Shown here piece after piece: positions 53,436 through 63,721 of a stretch of 64,000 nt of DNA (positions are counted from its first letter, which is position 1; each line of letters starts with the position of its first letter). The stretch is from positions 1 through 64,000 of the forward strand of contig CADBYM010000002.1 of NCBI GenBank assembly GCA_902798915.1, in the 5' to 3' direction. Below the pieces are notes generated by a model. It was not told the origin of the DNA. It ran no database searches and saw only the letters and a list, made by a program, of their open reading frames with translations. Origin of the DNA: an uncultured Coriobacteriaceae bacterium. Its GTDB lineage: Bacteria; Actinomycetota; Coriobacteriia; Coriobacteriales; Atopobiaceae. A program made the position numbers and the translations under genes.

Positions 53436-56400
53436 TCATGTCGCCTCCAGCAACCGAACGCCTTCGACGTGGCCGCGCATGACGAGAAATCCGTCGGAGC
53501 GCGCGGCTGGCCTGCGATACTCGGGAAGCGAGCGGGCAAACCCGAATGCCGTCTGCTCGGCAAAGCCCCCGCCCACCCACACCCCACTGCCGTAGGCGGT
53601 AACCACGCGATACCAGTCCTGATAGATCGACTTCGCGCGCCAGAGCTCCGTGGCAACCACCAGCGCGTGCGCGTGCGCGTCACGCTCCTCGGCAAGGAAC
53701 GTCTCGAGCAGCTGGCCCTCATGTGCGGGCAGCGCGTTCATTGTCTGCACGATGCTGGTAAAGACGATGACCCGCGCATCCGCGTCACCTTCGTCGAGCG
53801 ACCGCACGAGGGCACACACCGACTCCTCCTCTTGGAGCACACGGTCGTCCTGCGCGTTCCCCAGCACGCGCTGTGGGTCCACGAAGCGATACGTGACATC
53901 CTGACGACACGCGCATGCCTCACGGAGTCCACGCAGGTATCGCCCGATCTCGTCAACGTCGTTGCCCAGCACCAACATGACGCGTGACTTGGCAAGGTCA
54001 AAGTGCACAGGCGCGACACGCGCCCTTGAGTAGCCCACGGGCACGAGCAGGGCATGCTCCGGGATCCCCATCGCCGTCACGTCTACCACCTTGGGCAAGA
54101 CGGGAATCATGCGTGCCCGCGCCGAGGCACCCGTCTCGACGCGACTGGCAAGCTCCTCGATCCGACGCACCTCCTCCTTGGGGCCTGAACCCAGGCAGGC
54201 GCCCTGGAACTCAAGAATGCGTTTGCCCACCTTGGTGATGCCCCCACGCTCGCGCTGTGGCACAGGCATGCCGTCCAGACCACCCAAGAGCATCGAGTAG
54301 TCGCTGGAATCGTTCAGAATCGTGGGCAACGCAAAGCCAAAGTTGGCGCGCAGACGCAGCCTTGGCGTACCTGCAGTCGCGCAGGTGACCAAGAAGTGGA
54401 TGCCGTAGCGCGTCGCATCGCGCGTCAGCGCGCAAAGCCGGTCTTCCAACGCCTCAAAGCGCTCGTAGAAGGCCGCGAGGTTGACGATACCCACCACGAT
54501 TCTGGGGTCATCCCCCGCGTTCCACCCCACTGCAGAATCACGACGACGGTCAACCTCCTCCTCCAAAAGCCGAATGAGGTTGTTCGCCCGCTCGTCATCC
54601 CCCGCAGTCGCCACGCCACCCACCTGCGGAAACGCGCGAAGCGACGCGAGTCCGCCTGCTCCCAGGTCGATGGCATACACCCACAGCTCCTCGCCCGCAT
54701 GCGCGAGCATCAACGAGACAAGCATCGTGCGCAGAAGCCCGTCGACATCGGAGCTCTGGGAGCCGTACAACATGATGTTACCCACCTGGACAAGGTCAAC
54801 CTCGAAGCGTCGCTGCTCCTGACGACGCGGATCGTCGAGCTCGCCCACGATGCAAGTGAGGCCCTGCTGCGACAGGTCGCCATAGCGCTCCACAAGCTCG
54901 TTGAGCGTGATGCGCTCGGACAAAGGATCCAGCCACAACCTGCGCGCCCTCACGCCAAGGGCGTCCGCAGTCTCCTCGAGCTTGCCCAGCACGGCATCAA
55001 TCTCCGAGGTCTTCCCAGACGTCATCGGCATGCGCGGACGTTGCGCGGCAATCAGCTGTCCTTGCGCGTCAATGAGCTCGACCGCCTGCTCCCGCTTGCG
55101 GACGAAGCGCTCGCTGGGCATGTAGGGACCACCCGCATAGGCCGCCTGTCCCTCAGAGAACGAATCGTTGTATCCCACGAGCACGTAATAGCGGCCGGGC
55201 CGGTCAATCTCCGCCGCGTCCTCGCGACGGATCATCTCGCGCGAGTCCGCAACATCCGACACCTTCAGTGCCACCTTGAAGCGAGCGTTCGACCAGATTT
55301 GGTCGTCCACCACTCCCGACGGCTTCTGCGTGGCCAGTATGAGGTGAATGCCCAGCGAACGACCGATGCGCGCGGCCGAGACGAGCTCGTTCATGAAGTC
55401 CGGCTCCTGTTGCTTGAGCTCGGCGAACTCATCCGCGACGATAAACAGGTGCGGCAACGGCTCTTCGAGCAGGCCCTGTCGATAGGCAGAGAGGTATCGG
55501 TATATGTCCATGGTCGACTCCCCCGTACGCTCGCGCGCCTCGTTGAAGAGCCGTTGCCTACGACGCAGCTCGCTCTGAATGGACACAAGCGAGCGACGGA
55601 TGGCACCCCCATCCAGATTGGTGATGGTCCCCGCAAGGTGCGGCAGGTGGTGCCGCTCACTCTCGAACGCGCCCGCCAGTCCACCGCCCTTGTAGTCGAT
55701 CAGCACGAAGGCGACCTCGTCAGGCGCAAAGCAGACACTGAGCGAGAGGACATAGGTAATGATGAACTCAGACTTTCCCGAGCCCGTCGTCCCGGCGATC
55801 AGCCCATGAGGACCATGCACGCCCTCGTGCAGGTCGAGATAGGCGGGGTCGCCCTGTGGTCCCACACCCACCTGGGCCTGCAGCGTGCGCGACGCGTCGT
55901 TGTCCGCCCACCGCTTGCCCACGTTGAGGTGCGCAACGCTACCCGCCTCGAACATCTCCAAGAACCCCACCGCCTGAGGCATCGCCGCACGCTGACCGGG
56001 TACGTCAAGGTGTGCCCGCGCCAGGTTGAGCGCGAAGGCACGTGCCCCAGACGCAGAGACGTAGACGTCGGGATCGAAGGGCACGAGCGTCCCCGAGACG
56101 TCTGAGCGCTCGAACATGCATGCCTTCCTGCACTCCTCGGACCGTCCTCCCAACATCGCGCCCGTACCGAGGCCAGGAGTGCCCGCCGGTGCCAAGTCCA
56201 CGAGATACGTGCACTCGCGAGGCAGGTCGCTCAAGTCGCGTCCCAGGAATACGAGCGAGAAGCCCTGGTTCTGGCGAAGGCTCGCAAGGTGCCCTACCGC
56301 CTCCGAGCGCTCGTAGAGCGCGGCATGCGCACAGACGACAAGGTAGTAGCTGCCAAGGTCACCCAGCACGTCAGCCTGTACGTCTGAGCGCCCCTCGAGC

Positions 56401-57995
56401 TCGTGCTCCAAAAACAGGTCGAGCTGCACCATGCCCGCAAAGGTGAGTGCCACCAAGCGTCGATCATCCTCCCGCCCATAGAAGTGCCCCAAGGAGGTGA
56501 GGAAATCCCACTCCGCACGTTCCTCCTCCGAGGCCAGCAGAGCGACCTTCAGGTCCGTGTAGCTGTAAAGAGCGCATGCCTGTACGATGAGTCCACGCAC
56601 AAACTCCCACACCTGCGCACGCTCGCCCAGCACGCCCGCCACGAAGTGATGCGCAAGGTCGAAGGCAATCGGCACGTCACGCAGCAGTGGCGGTGCTGCG
56701 GCAAGCTCGCCAACCTTGTCGATCATGGGATCCCTGCTCAGCGAGAAGCGCTGCTCTGGCCATCCGATGTCCGCCCTGGCCCTCTCGTCACCCAAGCCGA
56801 CGCGAAGCGCCAAAAAGTCCTCATGCGCACTCGTGCGATTCATGAGAAGTGGAGAGAGCGCCTCCGCGCGCCTGAGGAGCTCGCCCACCGTCGGCCTCGT
56901 CTCGCGGAGAATCTGCCCCTGCTCCTCGACCTCTGCGGCAACGGTGTTCTCGATGCTGTCGAGGTACGACATGTAGGCTTGGATGCGGATGGCCTCCTCC
57001 CTCCGGCGACGCTTGCGCTGATACGACCGCGATATGAGCGGCCACACGAACGATCCGCCGATCATGGCGACTGCCATGCCGATGGACGGGGCGGCGCTGA
57101 GCAGGTCATCGCCTCCTGCCACGCGGGCAACGCCGCTCACCGCCATGAGAACCGAAGTCATTCCCATCAGGAACGACGGACCCATCTGCATGAGTGCCGG
57201 CTGTTGACGTTCGTCCCGTTGGGCCGGTGGGCCATCGACGACCAGCTTCAGCGGATGGATTGACTTGGTCAGGCGCGGGGCAGGATAGAAGAGCGACCGC
57301 TCGCACCTCTCCGGAAGCGCGGCACCGTCGAACCCCACCCCGCATCGCAGCAGAGGCCTCATTCCCACGCCCTCCCGCACGGACAGGCCGTCCGGCGCAT
57401 TGACGCTCACGAACCCTAATCCCACCGCAAGGATGAGGTCTACGATTTGCACCACATCACCGGCAGAAAGCCGGTGGGGCTGCCGATTCGCCAAGCGTCG
57501 CTCGTTGACGTAGGTTCCGTTCGCGCTCTGCAAATCCATGATCGAGAGCACTCCCTCACGTACGCTCACCCGCGCATGATGGAGTGAGACGAGCCGGTTT
57601 CGATAGCACATCCCACAGCCGTCGCCCCGACCGATCTCGAAATCGACGTCATGGGTGAGGCGCAGCTTGGTGAACGACCTGATTCCTTCGCTGGTCGCCC
57701 GCACATGGAGGGTAATCCCCTCTGAGCCTCGCTCGAGCACGTATATGCCCTCACGAGCGGCCGAAACCGAGACATGGGTTGCTTGGACAGCCTGTCCATC
57801 TGCCATCGTTATCGTCCAGCCATCGCTTGCCTTGAGTTCGAGCGTCCCCTCCACAGACTCAAGGCAAACGCCGAACGACCCGGACGCCCGACCCTGGCGG
57901 GGAGCGACCCAAAGGACTGACTGAGCCGACTCATCGAACGAGAACGTGCGACAAGCGCCTTCCGCGCGCATGGTTATGAGCAAGGTCTGTGCCAT
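53436..57995 (-). CDS. essC: type VII secretion ATPase EssC (FtsK/SpoIIIE family)
   Basis: 1519 residues from ATG 57995, GGAAGGAG ahead. An N-terminal beta domain, an FHA domain at ~95-190 (FEIGRGDGCGMCY, SLHHARV, SANGTYVNERR), two helices (~280-335), then three P-loop domains. Domain 1 is intact, with GTTGSGKSEF (about 735) and HLFIVADEFAELKQQ (about 850). Domains 2 and 3 have YGSQSSDVDGLL (about 1073) and LGNDVDEIGRYL (about 1337) where a GxxGxGKT would be, so they probably do not hydrolyse ATP. It is the motor of the b-type machine that exports WXG100/LXG proteins. The first FHA may bind the FHA/DUF6382 partner or phosphothreonine. Confidence 0.92.
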   Translation of the reverse strand: MAQTLLITMRAEGACRTFSFDESAQSVLWVAPRQGRASGSFGVCLESVEGTLELKASDGWTITMADGQAVQATHVSVSAAREGIYVLERGSEGITLHVRATSEGIRSFTKLRLTHDVDFEIGRGDGCGMCYRNRLVSLHHARVSVREGVLSIMDLQSANGTYVNERRLANRQPHRLSAGDVVQIVDLILAVGLGFVSVNAPDGLSVREGVGMRPLLRCGVGFDGAALPERCERSLFYPAPRLTKSIHPLKLVVDGPPAQRDERQQPALMQMGPSFLMGMTSVLMAVSGVARVAGGDDLLSAAPSIGMAVAMIGGSFVWPLISRSYQRKRRRREEAIRIQAYMSYLDSIENTVAAEVEEQGQILRETRPTVGELLRRAEALSPLLMNRTSAHEDFLALRVGLGDERARADIGWPEQRFSLSRDPMIDKVGELAAAPPLLRDVPIAFDLAHHFVAGVLGERAQVWEFVRGLIVQACALYSYTDLKVALLASEEERAEWDFLTSLGHFYGREDDRRLVALTFAGMVQLDLFLEHELEGRSDVQADVLGDLGSYYLVVCAHAALYERSEAVGHLASLRQNQGFSLVFLGRDLSDLPRECTYLVDLAPAGTPGLGTGAMLGGRSEECRKACMFERSDVSGTLVPFDPDVYVSASGARAFALNLARAHLDVPGQRAAMPQAVGFLEMFEAGSVAHLNVGKRWADNDASRTLQAQVGVGPQGDPAYLDLHEGVHGPHGLIAGTTGSGKSEFIITYVLSLSVCFAPDEVAFVLIDYKGGGLAGAFESERHHLPHLAGTITNLDGGAIRRSLVSIQSELRRRQRLFNEARERTGESTMDIYRYLSAYRQGLLEEPLPHLFIVADEFAELKQQEPDFMNELVSAARIGRSLGIHLILATQKPSGVVDDQIWSNARFKVALKVSDVADSREMIRREDAAEIDRPGRYYVLVGYNDSFSEGQAAYAGGPYMPSERFVRKREQAVELIDAQGQLIAAQRPRMPMTSGKTSEIDAVLGKLEETADALGVRARRLWLDPLSERITLNELVERYGDLSQQGLTCIVGELDDPRRQEQRRFEVDLVQVGNIMLYGSQSSDVDGLLRTMLVSLMLAHAGEELWVYAIDLGAGGLASLRAFPQVGGVATAGDDERANNLIRLLEEEVDRRRDSAVGWNAGDDPRIVVGIVNLAAFYERFEALEDRLCALTRDATRYGIHFLVTCATAGTPRLRLRANFGFALPTILNDSSDYSMLLGGLDGMPVPQRERGGITKVGKRILEFQGACLGSGPKEEVRRIEELASRVETGASARARMIPVLPKVVDVTAMGIPEHALLVPVGYSRARVAPVHFDLAKSRVMLVLGNDVDEIGRYLRGLREACACRQDVTYRFVDPQRVLGNAQDDRVLQEEESVCALVRSLDEGDADARVIVFTSIVQTMNALPAHEGQLLETFLAEERDAHAHALVVATELWRAKSIYQDWYRVVTAYGSGVWVGGGFAEQTAFGFARSLPEYRRPAARSDGFLVMRGHVEGVRLLEAT

Positions 57996-58060
57996 CGGTA
58001 CTCCTTCCAAGTCGGCCAGGAGGACGGGAGGGGAGCATTCCCCTCCCGCCCACGCGCGTG

Positions 58061-58348
58061 CTACATCGCCGCAGCGATGCGCGCGTCAGTCTCCTCGAGC
58101 GTGCGCGCCGTGTTGTCGAGTGCGCGCGCAATCTCCTCGATAAGCTCCTTCGCCTTCACGAAACCTGGGCGCAGCTCCGCGAAGCGCGCGGAATAGGCGC
58201 GACTCGCCTCGCCTTCCCACTCGCCCTCCAAGGCACGCAGAAGCTGGTCCATCTTTGTGATGACACGCTCCACGTTGCCGGCTTGCGTGCGATACGAGTT
58301 CGAACGCGTGCGCATCTGGTCCGGCGTAATCCTGATCTGTCCTGCCAT
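58061..58348 (-). CDS. WXG100 protein (EsxA-like)
   Basis: 95 residues, beginning MAGQIRITPDQMRTRSNSYR, with WEG in the turn (LEGEWEGEASRAYSARFAEL) and a second helix ending in TDARIAAAM. These are textbook WXG100 proportions. Located directly before essC on the same strand, 65 bases apart, as in the core of b-type loci. It is the presumed main substrate and pore partner of the machine. Confidence 0.92.
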   Translation of the reverse strand: MAGQIRITPDQMRTRSNSYRTQAGNVERVITKMDQLLRALEGEWEGEASRAYSARFAELRPGFVKAKELIEEIARALDNTARTLEETDARIAAAM

Positions 58349-58387
58349 AACGCTTCCTTTCTATCCCGAGGGCAACCCTGCGTCGCC

Positions 58388-61300
58388 CTACACGGCATGT
58401 GGGTATGCGGGCTCCGCCGCATCTCTTCTGCGCAACACGGCCACGAACACCGCCGCGCAGATTCCGACCAAGAGCGCAGATGCGGCGGCCTCTGCCACGA
58501 GCGTAGTGACGAGCACCGCCCCGTCGCTCGTCGCAACCCGCCCGTCGTAGTCAGTGACCCGTACGCTCACGCTCCGAGAGGTAAAGGGGCGGGCGGGCAC
58601 CACGAAGGCGTACGTCCCCGTCGCAATGCCATTCGCATCAATGGGTTGGCCTGAGCCGGCGGCAAACACCTCGACGGGCTCACCATCGACAAGCACCTCC
58701 ACCTTGTCACCGCAACTGATGTCATCGGTCACGTGGAAGGTCGCCCGGTACTCCTTGCCCACGACAAATCCCGAGACGAGGTCAAGGTCATCGATTTCGG
58801 GTGGCAACTCATCTAGGGTGAACGTGACCGTGGCGCTCTTGTCTGCGGCATCCGAGCGCTCGGCATCAGATGCCCAATACCGGCTGGTGGTGTTCTCGTT
58901 GCTCGCGGCATCCACCGAGGCGACGTTGACGCGATACAGACCCTGTCCGTCGCTTCCCTCAATGGCACCCGCGCCGAAGTTGCCGCGACGTATGGTGTAG
59001 ACGTATTCCGACCAGCCCGCATAGTCGTTGTAGTCACTCGAATCGCTCGACGCCTGCAAGCTGTACCCGGCATCATCGCGCCCCGGATGCGCACCCGCCT
59101 CATCCTGCGGGAGTTCTTGCGGAGCGTTGGCATAGTCACGCACCACGCTGTGGTTAATCTCGCTCAAGGCGCCGCTCACGTTCACCTCGTGCACGACGAT
59201 CTGCGGCGACTCCGGCAGGGGTCGCACCGCTCCGTCCCGTCCCCCGTTCCCCGGCGCCATGCCCTCGACCTCCTCGACGAAGAAGTTCGAGCCGAATCGG
59301 TTGACGGAGAACGTGACTCCATCCGCCTCGGCCTCGTTGCCGGCCAGGTCACGCACCCGTGCGGTGAGCGTGTACACGTCGTCGAAGCCCACGTCGTAGC
59401 CTCCGCTGCCCTGTGCATCCAATCCGAAGTCGAGAAACCTGACCTCCGCGCCATCCGCCGTAGCCGACTCCTCCTGCCCGAAGCGTCCGAAGTCACCGCG
59501 CCCGGCAACGTTTACGTCCCTCTTCCCGCGCAGCACGTATGACCATCCCGCAAGCCCGGGGTCGAAGTTACCGTCATCACCGTCGTCAAAGGCTATCGCG
59601 GGCAGCACCTCACCAGCGAAGGCACGCTCGCCCTGGGGACCAGGCACATTGAGGATGCGCACTCGCGGAGGTGTGAGGTCGATCACGAACCCGCGCTGCT
59701 CGTACGGGCGTGCCTCGTTGCCCGCCTCGTCCTTCGCGCTCACCAAGAGGTGACAATCCTTCGCCTCCACGAGGTAGTCCACCGCACAGGTGTGGGTATC
59801 GTCTCCGTTGTCGCGCCATGCGCCGATTGCGCCCGCCGTTCCTGCGTCGATCGTTACGTCACCAGGCCTGAAGTTGTGCTCGCGAACGGTCACAGTCGCC
59901 CGACGCGTCGTCTTAAAGAAGGAACTGCCTCCCTCGCGCGTCGCCTCGTCCACGTCGTGGTCCCATGCGACCTGTATGACCGGTGGCGTTTTGTCGATGG
60001 TGAACTCTCCGAGCTCGATGTGGTTCGAGGGGTGGCCGGCCACATCAGCCACGAAGGCCGAAAGCGCGTAATGACCGTCAGAGGCAAACTCCTTGGCGTA
60101 TGTCCAGGAGGGGTCCTCCCCTTCAAAGCTTGCGACGCTCACCTCTTCCATGTGTTGCGTTCGGCCGGCGGAGGCCTCACGCGAGGTGATTTGAACCACG
60201 GGCTCACTGGGCCGAAAGGTCCTCAGGTAGGAGAAGTTCGTCTCGCCGACGCTCACCTGGGCAACCAACGATTGGTTCGTCACCTGCCCGGGAACGATTC
60301 CCTCCACAGAAATCGTCGGGGCGACGCTGTCCTGCACAAGCGCCAACGGCGCCTCACCCGCATCATTGAGCGTCACGTCAGCACCCTCGCGAACAACGTC
60401 GGCCACCACTGCACCGCGACGATCCAGCGTCCAGCTGTGGGTGTTGCCTGCGATGTCCGCGACCGTCAACACGATGTTGCGCTCATAGGCGTCTGCCGCG
60501 TGCGACCCCGTTCCCTCTGCCAGCTTCGCGACCACGCGCGCCGCAGTGCTCCCCCGCTCGAACCCGGACTCCAAGGCATACTGGCCATCCGGGTCGTACA
60601 GACGCGCGCCCTCGAGCGCGAGATCGTCTTCCACCTCAAACACCAACCGCGTCGGTCGGCCGAAGAACTGCACCTCACCCGACTCGTCCTCCCAAGAGTC
60701 CTCGTAGCCTGCAGCCGACGGCTCGCTCGTAGCGACCGACGAGATGCTCGGTGCCTCGAGGTCGACGACGAACGGCTCCCCCCTCACTGATACCTCGTGC
60801 CCCACCATGTCCCGCGCAACGACCGAGGGCGAGACATGCCTCCCGTGACCGAACGACATCACCTTGCTGCGACTGACCATCCCTGAATCGTCGGTTTCGA
60901 TGCGGTCCCAACCGACGCGCTCGTCACCGACGGCGCTCACCTGATCGGTCGCAACCGTGACCTGGTTGGAGTCGAGGTTGTGGTCGCACACGGCGACGGG
61001 AACATCAACGGCATGGTTGAGGTACTTGATCCCGTCGAGCTCCGCAAACGAGGTGGGCGCAAAGTCCACCCTGACCTCAGGTGCCTCCGTGTCGATGGTG
61101 AACGACTCTGTGTAGCCGTCTTCGCCCTGGTGCTTGGCCCACCTACCCGCGAGGTCACGTCCGCTGACCCTGAGCACATACTTCCCGTCTGCAACGACCT
61201 CAACCTTGCGCTCATGGACGGTGGGATGGCCGGCGTCGGGAACACGCCATGCCGACACGTTCGGCTCGATGCCCGCCGTGGCGCCCTCCGCATCAATGGC

Positions 61301-63721
61301 GACCTCGTACCGCGCGTCATCACCCCAGTTGCGCTCATCGATGCGCACAATTGCCGTACGGGGCCCGTTCCAGTAGCCATCGTTGCCCATGCGTGCACCC
61401 TCAAAGGTTACGCAGACCTCAGGATCGACCGTGTCTATCGTGAACTTCTCTGAGCGATAGGGCACCATCTGGTTGCCTGCCACATCGGTCACATCGAGAC
61501 ACAGTTGATACTTGCCGTCCCGTGCAAACTCGACCTCGCACGCGTACCAGTCGCCGCCGACGGGCTCGAAGCGTGACACCTTCACCGCATGCCGCTTGCC
61601 ATCCTCCGTCGTGTAGTGCAGGTCAAACTCGCGCACATCCTCCCAGTTGTGCTCTCGCATGCGTACGACAGCCAGCCGCGGCGTACGGTAGTACGACTCC
61701 TCGCCCTCCTCCGCATGATCTGCGTCCCGCACGAAGGAGACGTCGCACTCCGGCGCCGTTGCGTCGATTGTCAGGTGGCGGACGATTCGATTCGACGCAT
61801 TGCCCGCGATGTCGGTAAGCTGCGCCTCTAGCGTGTACGACCCATCTTGGACGAGCCGTGTCATAGCCTCCCATCTGCCGCTGAGCGCATTCAGGGCAAA
61901 GTCGCGCACGTACAGCAGGGGCGCGGGGCCTTTGGCACGCTCCCCGGCATTGGGGTTGTCGATACCGGCCATCAGCACCGGCTGATCCGCAAAGCGCGCG
62001 CCACCGTATGCCCTGAGGTGGGAGAATCCCGACTCGTCGATGGAGACCGTCACCACTTGCTCGCCATCATACGTGCCATCCTCTTCGACACCACGCATCT
62101 CCACGCTTGGCGCCGTAGTGTCGAGCAGAAGCATGAGCGGGAAGAGAGGTTCACCGTCATCGTCATCAAGAAGCGAGTCATTAGTCGAAGGCACCTGAGT
62201 CCCCGACGTACATGCGTTTCCCTCCTCGGCGATGCTCCATGCACGCCAGTTGCCCGCAAGGTCACAAGCGATGACGGCAGTCTCGCCCGTCAACTCGCTT
62301 CCCTCCGCAGGCGTCAGTGTCACCGTCGCCTCGGTGTCGCCCGGCACGAAGCCCCCATCGTCAAACGCGCAGGAACCGCCGCGCTCGACACGAATCTCGC
62401 CGATTCCCCGGTCGTCTCGAATCGTCAGCCGTACCGCAAGCTCATCGGCAAAGAAGAGCGACGTGCCGTCGCCGTTCGTGGCCACGGCATCTGCCTTCAC
62501 CCGCTCCGCCTCGATCGAGGGCGCGTCGACGTCCACGACGACGGGTGCGACCCACACACCCTCGCCAAGGGCATTGCCCGCTTCGTCAGCGCCCGTCACG
62601 GACAAGGGCCGAGAGAGGTCTACCGCCTCAGGAAGCTCGAGCACCGCAGTGCGGCCCATGGTCCGCCAGTTGTCGTAGGCGACGCCACCGACACGCAGGG
62701 AGGAGACGTCGAGGTTGTTGTCGCTCACCTCGATGGTGACGTGTGGGCGCTCCGTCCGGTACAGCGTTCCTTGGCCAAGCTCTTCCAGCCCGAGCTCCAC
62801 GCCGTCGTAGAGCACGCGCGCGACCGGTCCGGTCGCATCGACCACCACGCGCAGGGGAAGCCCCAGCCCCGTGCCTTCGCACACGGGGGCTCGCCCCAAG
62901 ACGTCCGAACCAACGACGTCAATCTCGTACGTCCCGTCTTCCGCGCATGGCACGACATAGGTTCGCACATTCCCCTCAGACTCATATTCGAGTGGCGTCC
63001 CATTGAGCACGATGGCAAGGTCGTCGCCTGGATTCGCCTCGTCGACGGTTACGATGAGCTCGCAAGGTTCCGTCACGTAGGCAGAGCCGTCAGATGTCCA
63101 AGTCACCGCGTGCTCGGCCCATGCGACCTCGTAGGCGGGCGGCCTCGTGTCCACGATGACATGCTCGAACGTCAGCTCGCAGACTGCCCCGGAGCCATCC
63201 TCGACACGCAGGGAGATGGTGCGATACGCACCGTCCTCAAGTTCGGCCTTCGCCTCATACTCGTTCCCGATGCCCGAGCGCTCGCAGTCATCCACAACCC
63301 AGCGGTCCTCATCCGCACAGATGGTCACGCTCACCGGCAGATTCGTTGCGCAAAACGCAAACGCCAAGCTCCCGCTTTCGTATGTGGCGGGGTTCAGTCC
63401 CGTGCCCGAGACAAGCTCCTCGCCACCAAGGCGTGGCACGCCAAGCACTTCAGGCGCTCCCCCATCCTGCTGCCCAAGCCCGTCCTGCGTCTGCCCCATC
63501 TCTTCCGGAGACTGCCCGTACGACTCCCCCAGAGCCTTGCCCTGGAGCCCGACGACCTCTCCCGTTCCGTCCGAGACATCCGCACGGGTCGGCACCACCG
63601 GAAATAACAGGCCCGCAGTCGTCACCGAGAGCAATCCCGCCAAGACCGCCTTCGGCCTGCACAGAGCCGCACCTTCTCCCATGGAGCGACCGCCGTCAAA
63701 CAAACCCGATCCCCACATCAT
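58388..63721 (-). CDS. giant Ig-like repeat surface protein with C-terminal helix
   Basis: 1777 residues. A signal peptide (LAGLLSVTTAGLLFPVVPTRA) is followed by about 200 residues of linker, then about 12 Ig-like modules of 100-130 residues. Each begins with a DxxxP joint such as IDTEAPEVRV, LDTTAPSVEM or IDKTPPVIQV and contains VTDVAGN-type motifs. At the end is one membrane helix (AAASALLVGICAAVFVAVL) and a short basic tail. The start ATG overlaps the upstream gene's stop by four bases. Its location next to esxA in a type VII operon suggests an outside part of the machine, a coat or an adhesin. No known b-type component looks like this. Confidence 0.82.
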   Translation of the reverse strand: MMWGSGLFDGGRSMGEGAALCRPKAVLAGLLSVTTAGLLFPVVPTRADVSDGTGEVVGLQGKALGESYGQSPEEMGQTQDGLGQQDGGAPEVLGVPRLGGEELVSGTGLNPATYESGSLAFAFCATNLPVSVTICADEDRWVVDDCERSGIGNEYEAKAELEDGAYRTISLRVEDGSGAVCELTFEHVIVDTRPPAYEVAWAEHAVTWTSDGSAYVTEPCELIVTVDEANPGDDLAIVLNGTPLEYESEGNVRTYVVPCAEDGTYEIDVVGSDVLGRAPVCEGTGLGLPLRVVVDATGPVARVLYDGVELGLEELGQGTLYRTERPHVTIEVSDNNLDVSSLRVGGVAYDNWRTMGRTAVLELPEAVDLSRPLSVTGADEAGNALGEGVWVAPVVVDVDAPSIEAERVKADAVATNGDGTSLFFADELAVRLTIRDDRGIGEIRVERGGSCAFDDGGFVPGDTEATVTLTPAEGSELTGETAVIACDLAGNWRAWSIAEEGNACTSGTQVPSTNDSLLDDDDGEPLFPLMLLLDTTAPSVEMRGVEEDGTYDGEQVVTVSIDESGFSHLRAYGGARFADQPVLMAGIDNPNAGERAKGPAPLLYVRDFALNALSGRWEAMTRLVQDGSYTLEAQLTDIAGNASNRIVRHLTIDATAPECDVSFVRDADHAEEGEESYYRTPRLAVVRMREHNWEDVREFDLHYTTEDGKRHAVKVSRFEPVGGDWYACEVEFARDGKYQLCLDVTDVAGNQMVPYRSEKFTIDTVDPEVCVTFEGARMGNDGYWNGPRTAIVRIDERNWGDDARYEVAIDAEGATAGIEPNVSAWRVPDAGHPTVHERKVEVVADGKYVLRVSGRDLAGRWAKHQGEDGYTESFTIDTEAPEVRVDFAPTSFAELDGIKYLNHAVDVPVAVCDHNLDSNQVTVATDQVSAVGDERVGWDRIETDDSGMVSRSKVMSFGHGRHVSPSVVARDMVGHEVSVRGEPFVVDLEAPSISSVATSEPSAAGYEDSWEDESGEVQFFGRPTRLVFEVEDDLALEGARLYDPDGQYALESGFERGSTAARVVAKLAEGTGSHAADAYERNIVLTVADIAGNTHSWTLDRRGAVVADVVREGADVTLNDAGEAPLALVQDSVAPTISVEGIVPGQVTNQSLVAQVSVGETNFSYLRTFRPSEPVVQITSREASAGRTQHMEEVSVASFEGEDPSWTYAKEFASDGHYALSAFVADVAGHPSNHIELGEFTIDKTPPVIQVAWDHDVDEATREGGSSFFKTTRRATVTVREHNFRPGDVTIDAGTAGAIGAWRDNGDDTHTCAVDYLVEAKDCHLLVSAKDEAGNEARPYEQRGFVIDLTPPRVRILNVPGPQGERAFAGEVLPAIAFDDGDDGNFDPGLAGWSYVLRGKRDVNVAGRGDFGRFGQEESATADGAEVRFLDFGLDAQGSGGYDVGFDDVYTLTARVRDLAGNEAEADGVTFSVNRFGSNFFVEEVEGMAPGNGGRDGAVRPLPESPQIVVHEVNVSGALSEINHSVVRDYANAPQELPQDEAGAHPGRDDAGYSLQASSDSSDYNDYAGWSEYVYTIRRGNFGAGAIEGSDGQGLYRVNVASVDAASNENTTSRYWASDAERSDAADKSATVTFTLDELPPEIDDLDLVSGFVVGKEYRATFHVTDDISCGDKVEVLVDGEPVEVFAAGSGQPIDANGIATGTYAFVVPARPFTSRSVSVRVTDYDGRVATSDGAVLVTTLVAEAAASALLVGICAAVFVAVLRRRDAAEPAYPHAV

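Noticed and set aside
61847..63607. Long plus-strand open frame opposite the Ig-repeat gene (586 codons)
   Set aside because: It is antisense to a gene with clear repeats, has no ribosome site, and its composition (many Arg, His, Pro) is that of a shadow frame in GC-rich DNA. Similar long shadows at 42090-44015, 54396-56105, 28532-29968 and 33457-34881 were left out for the same reason.
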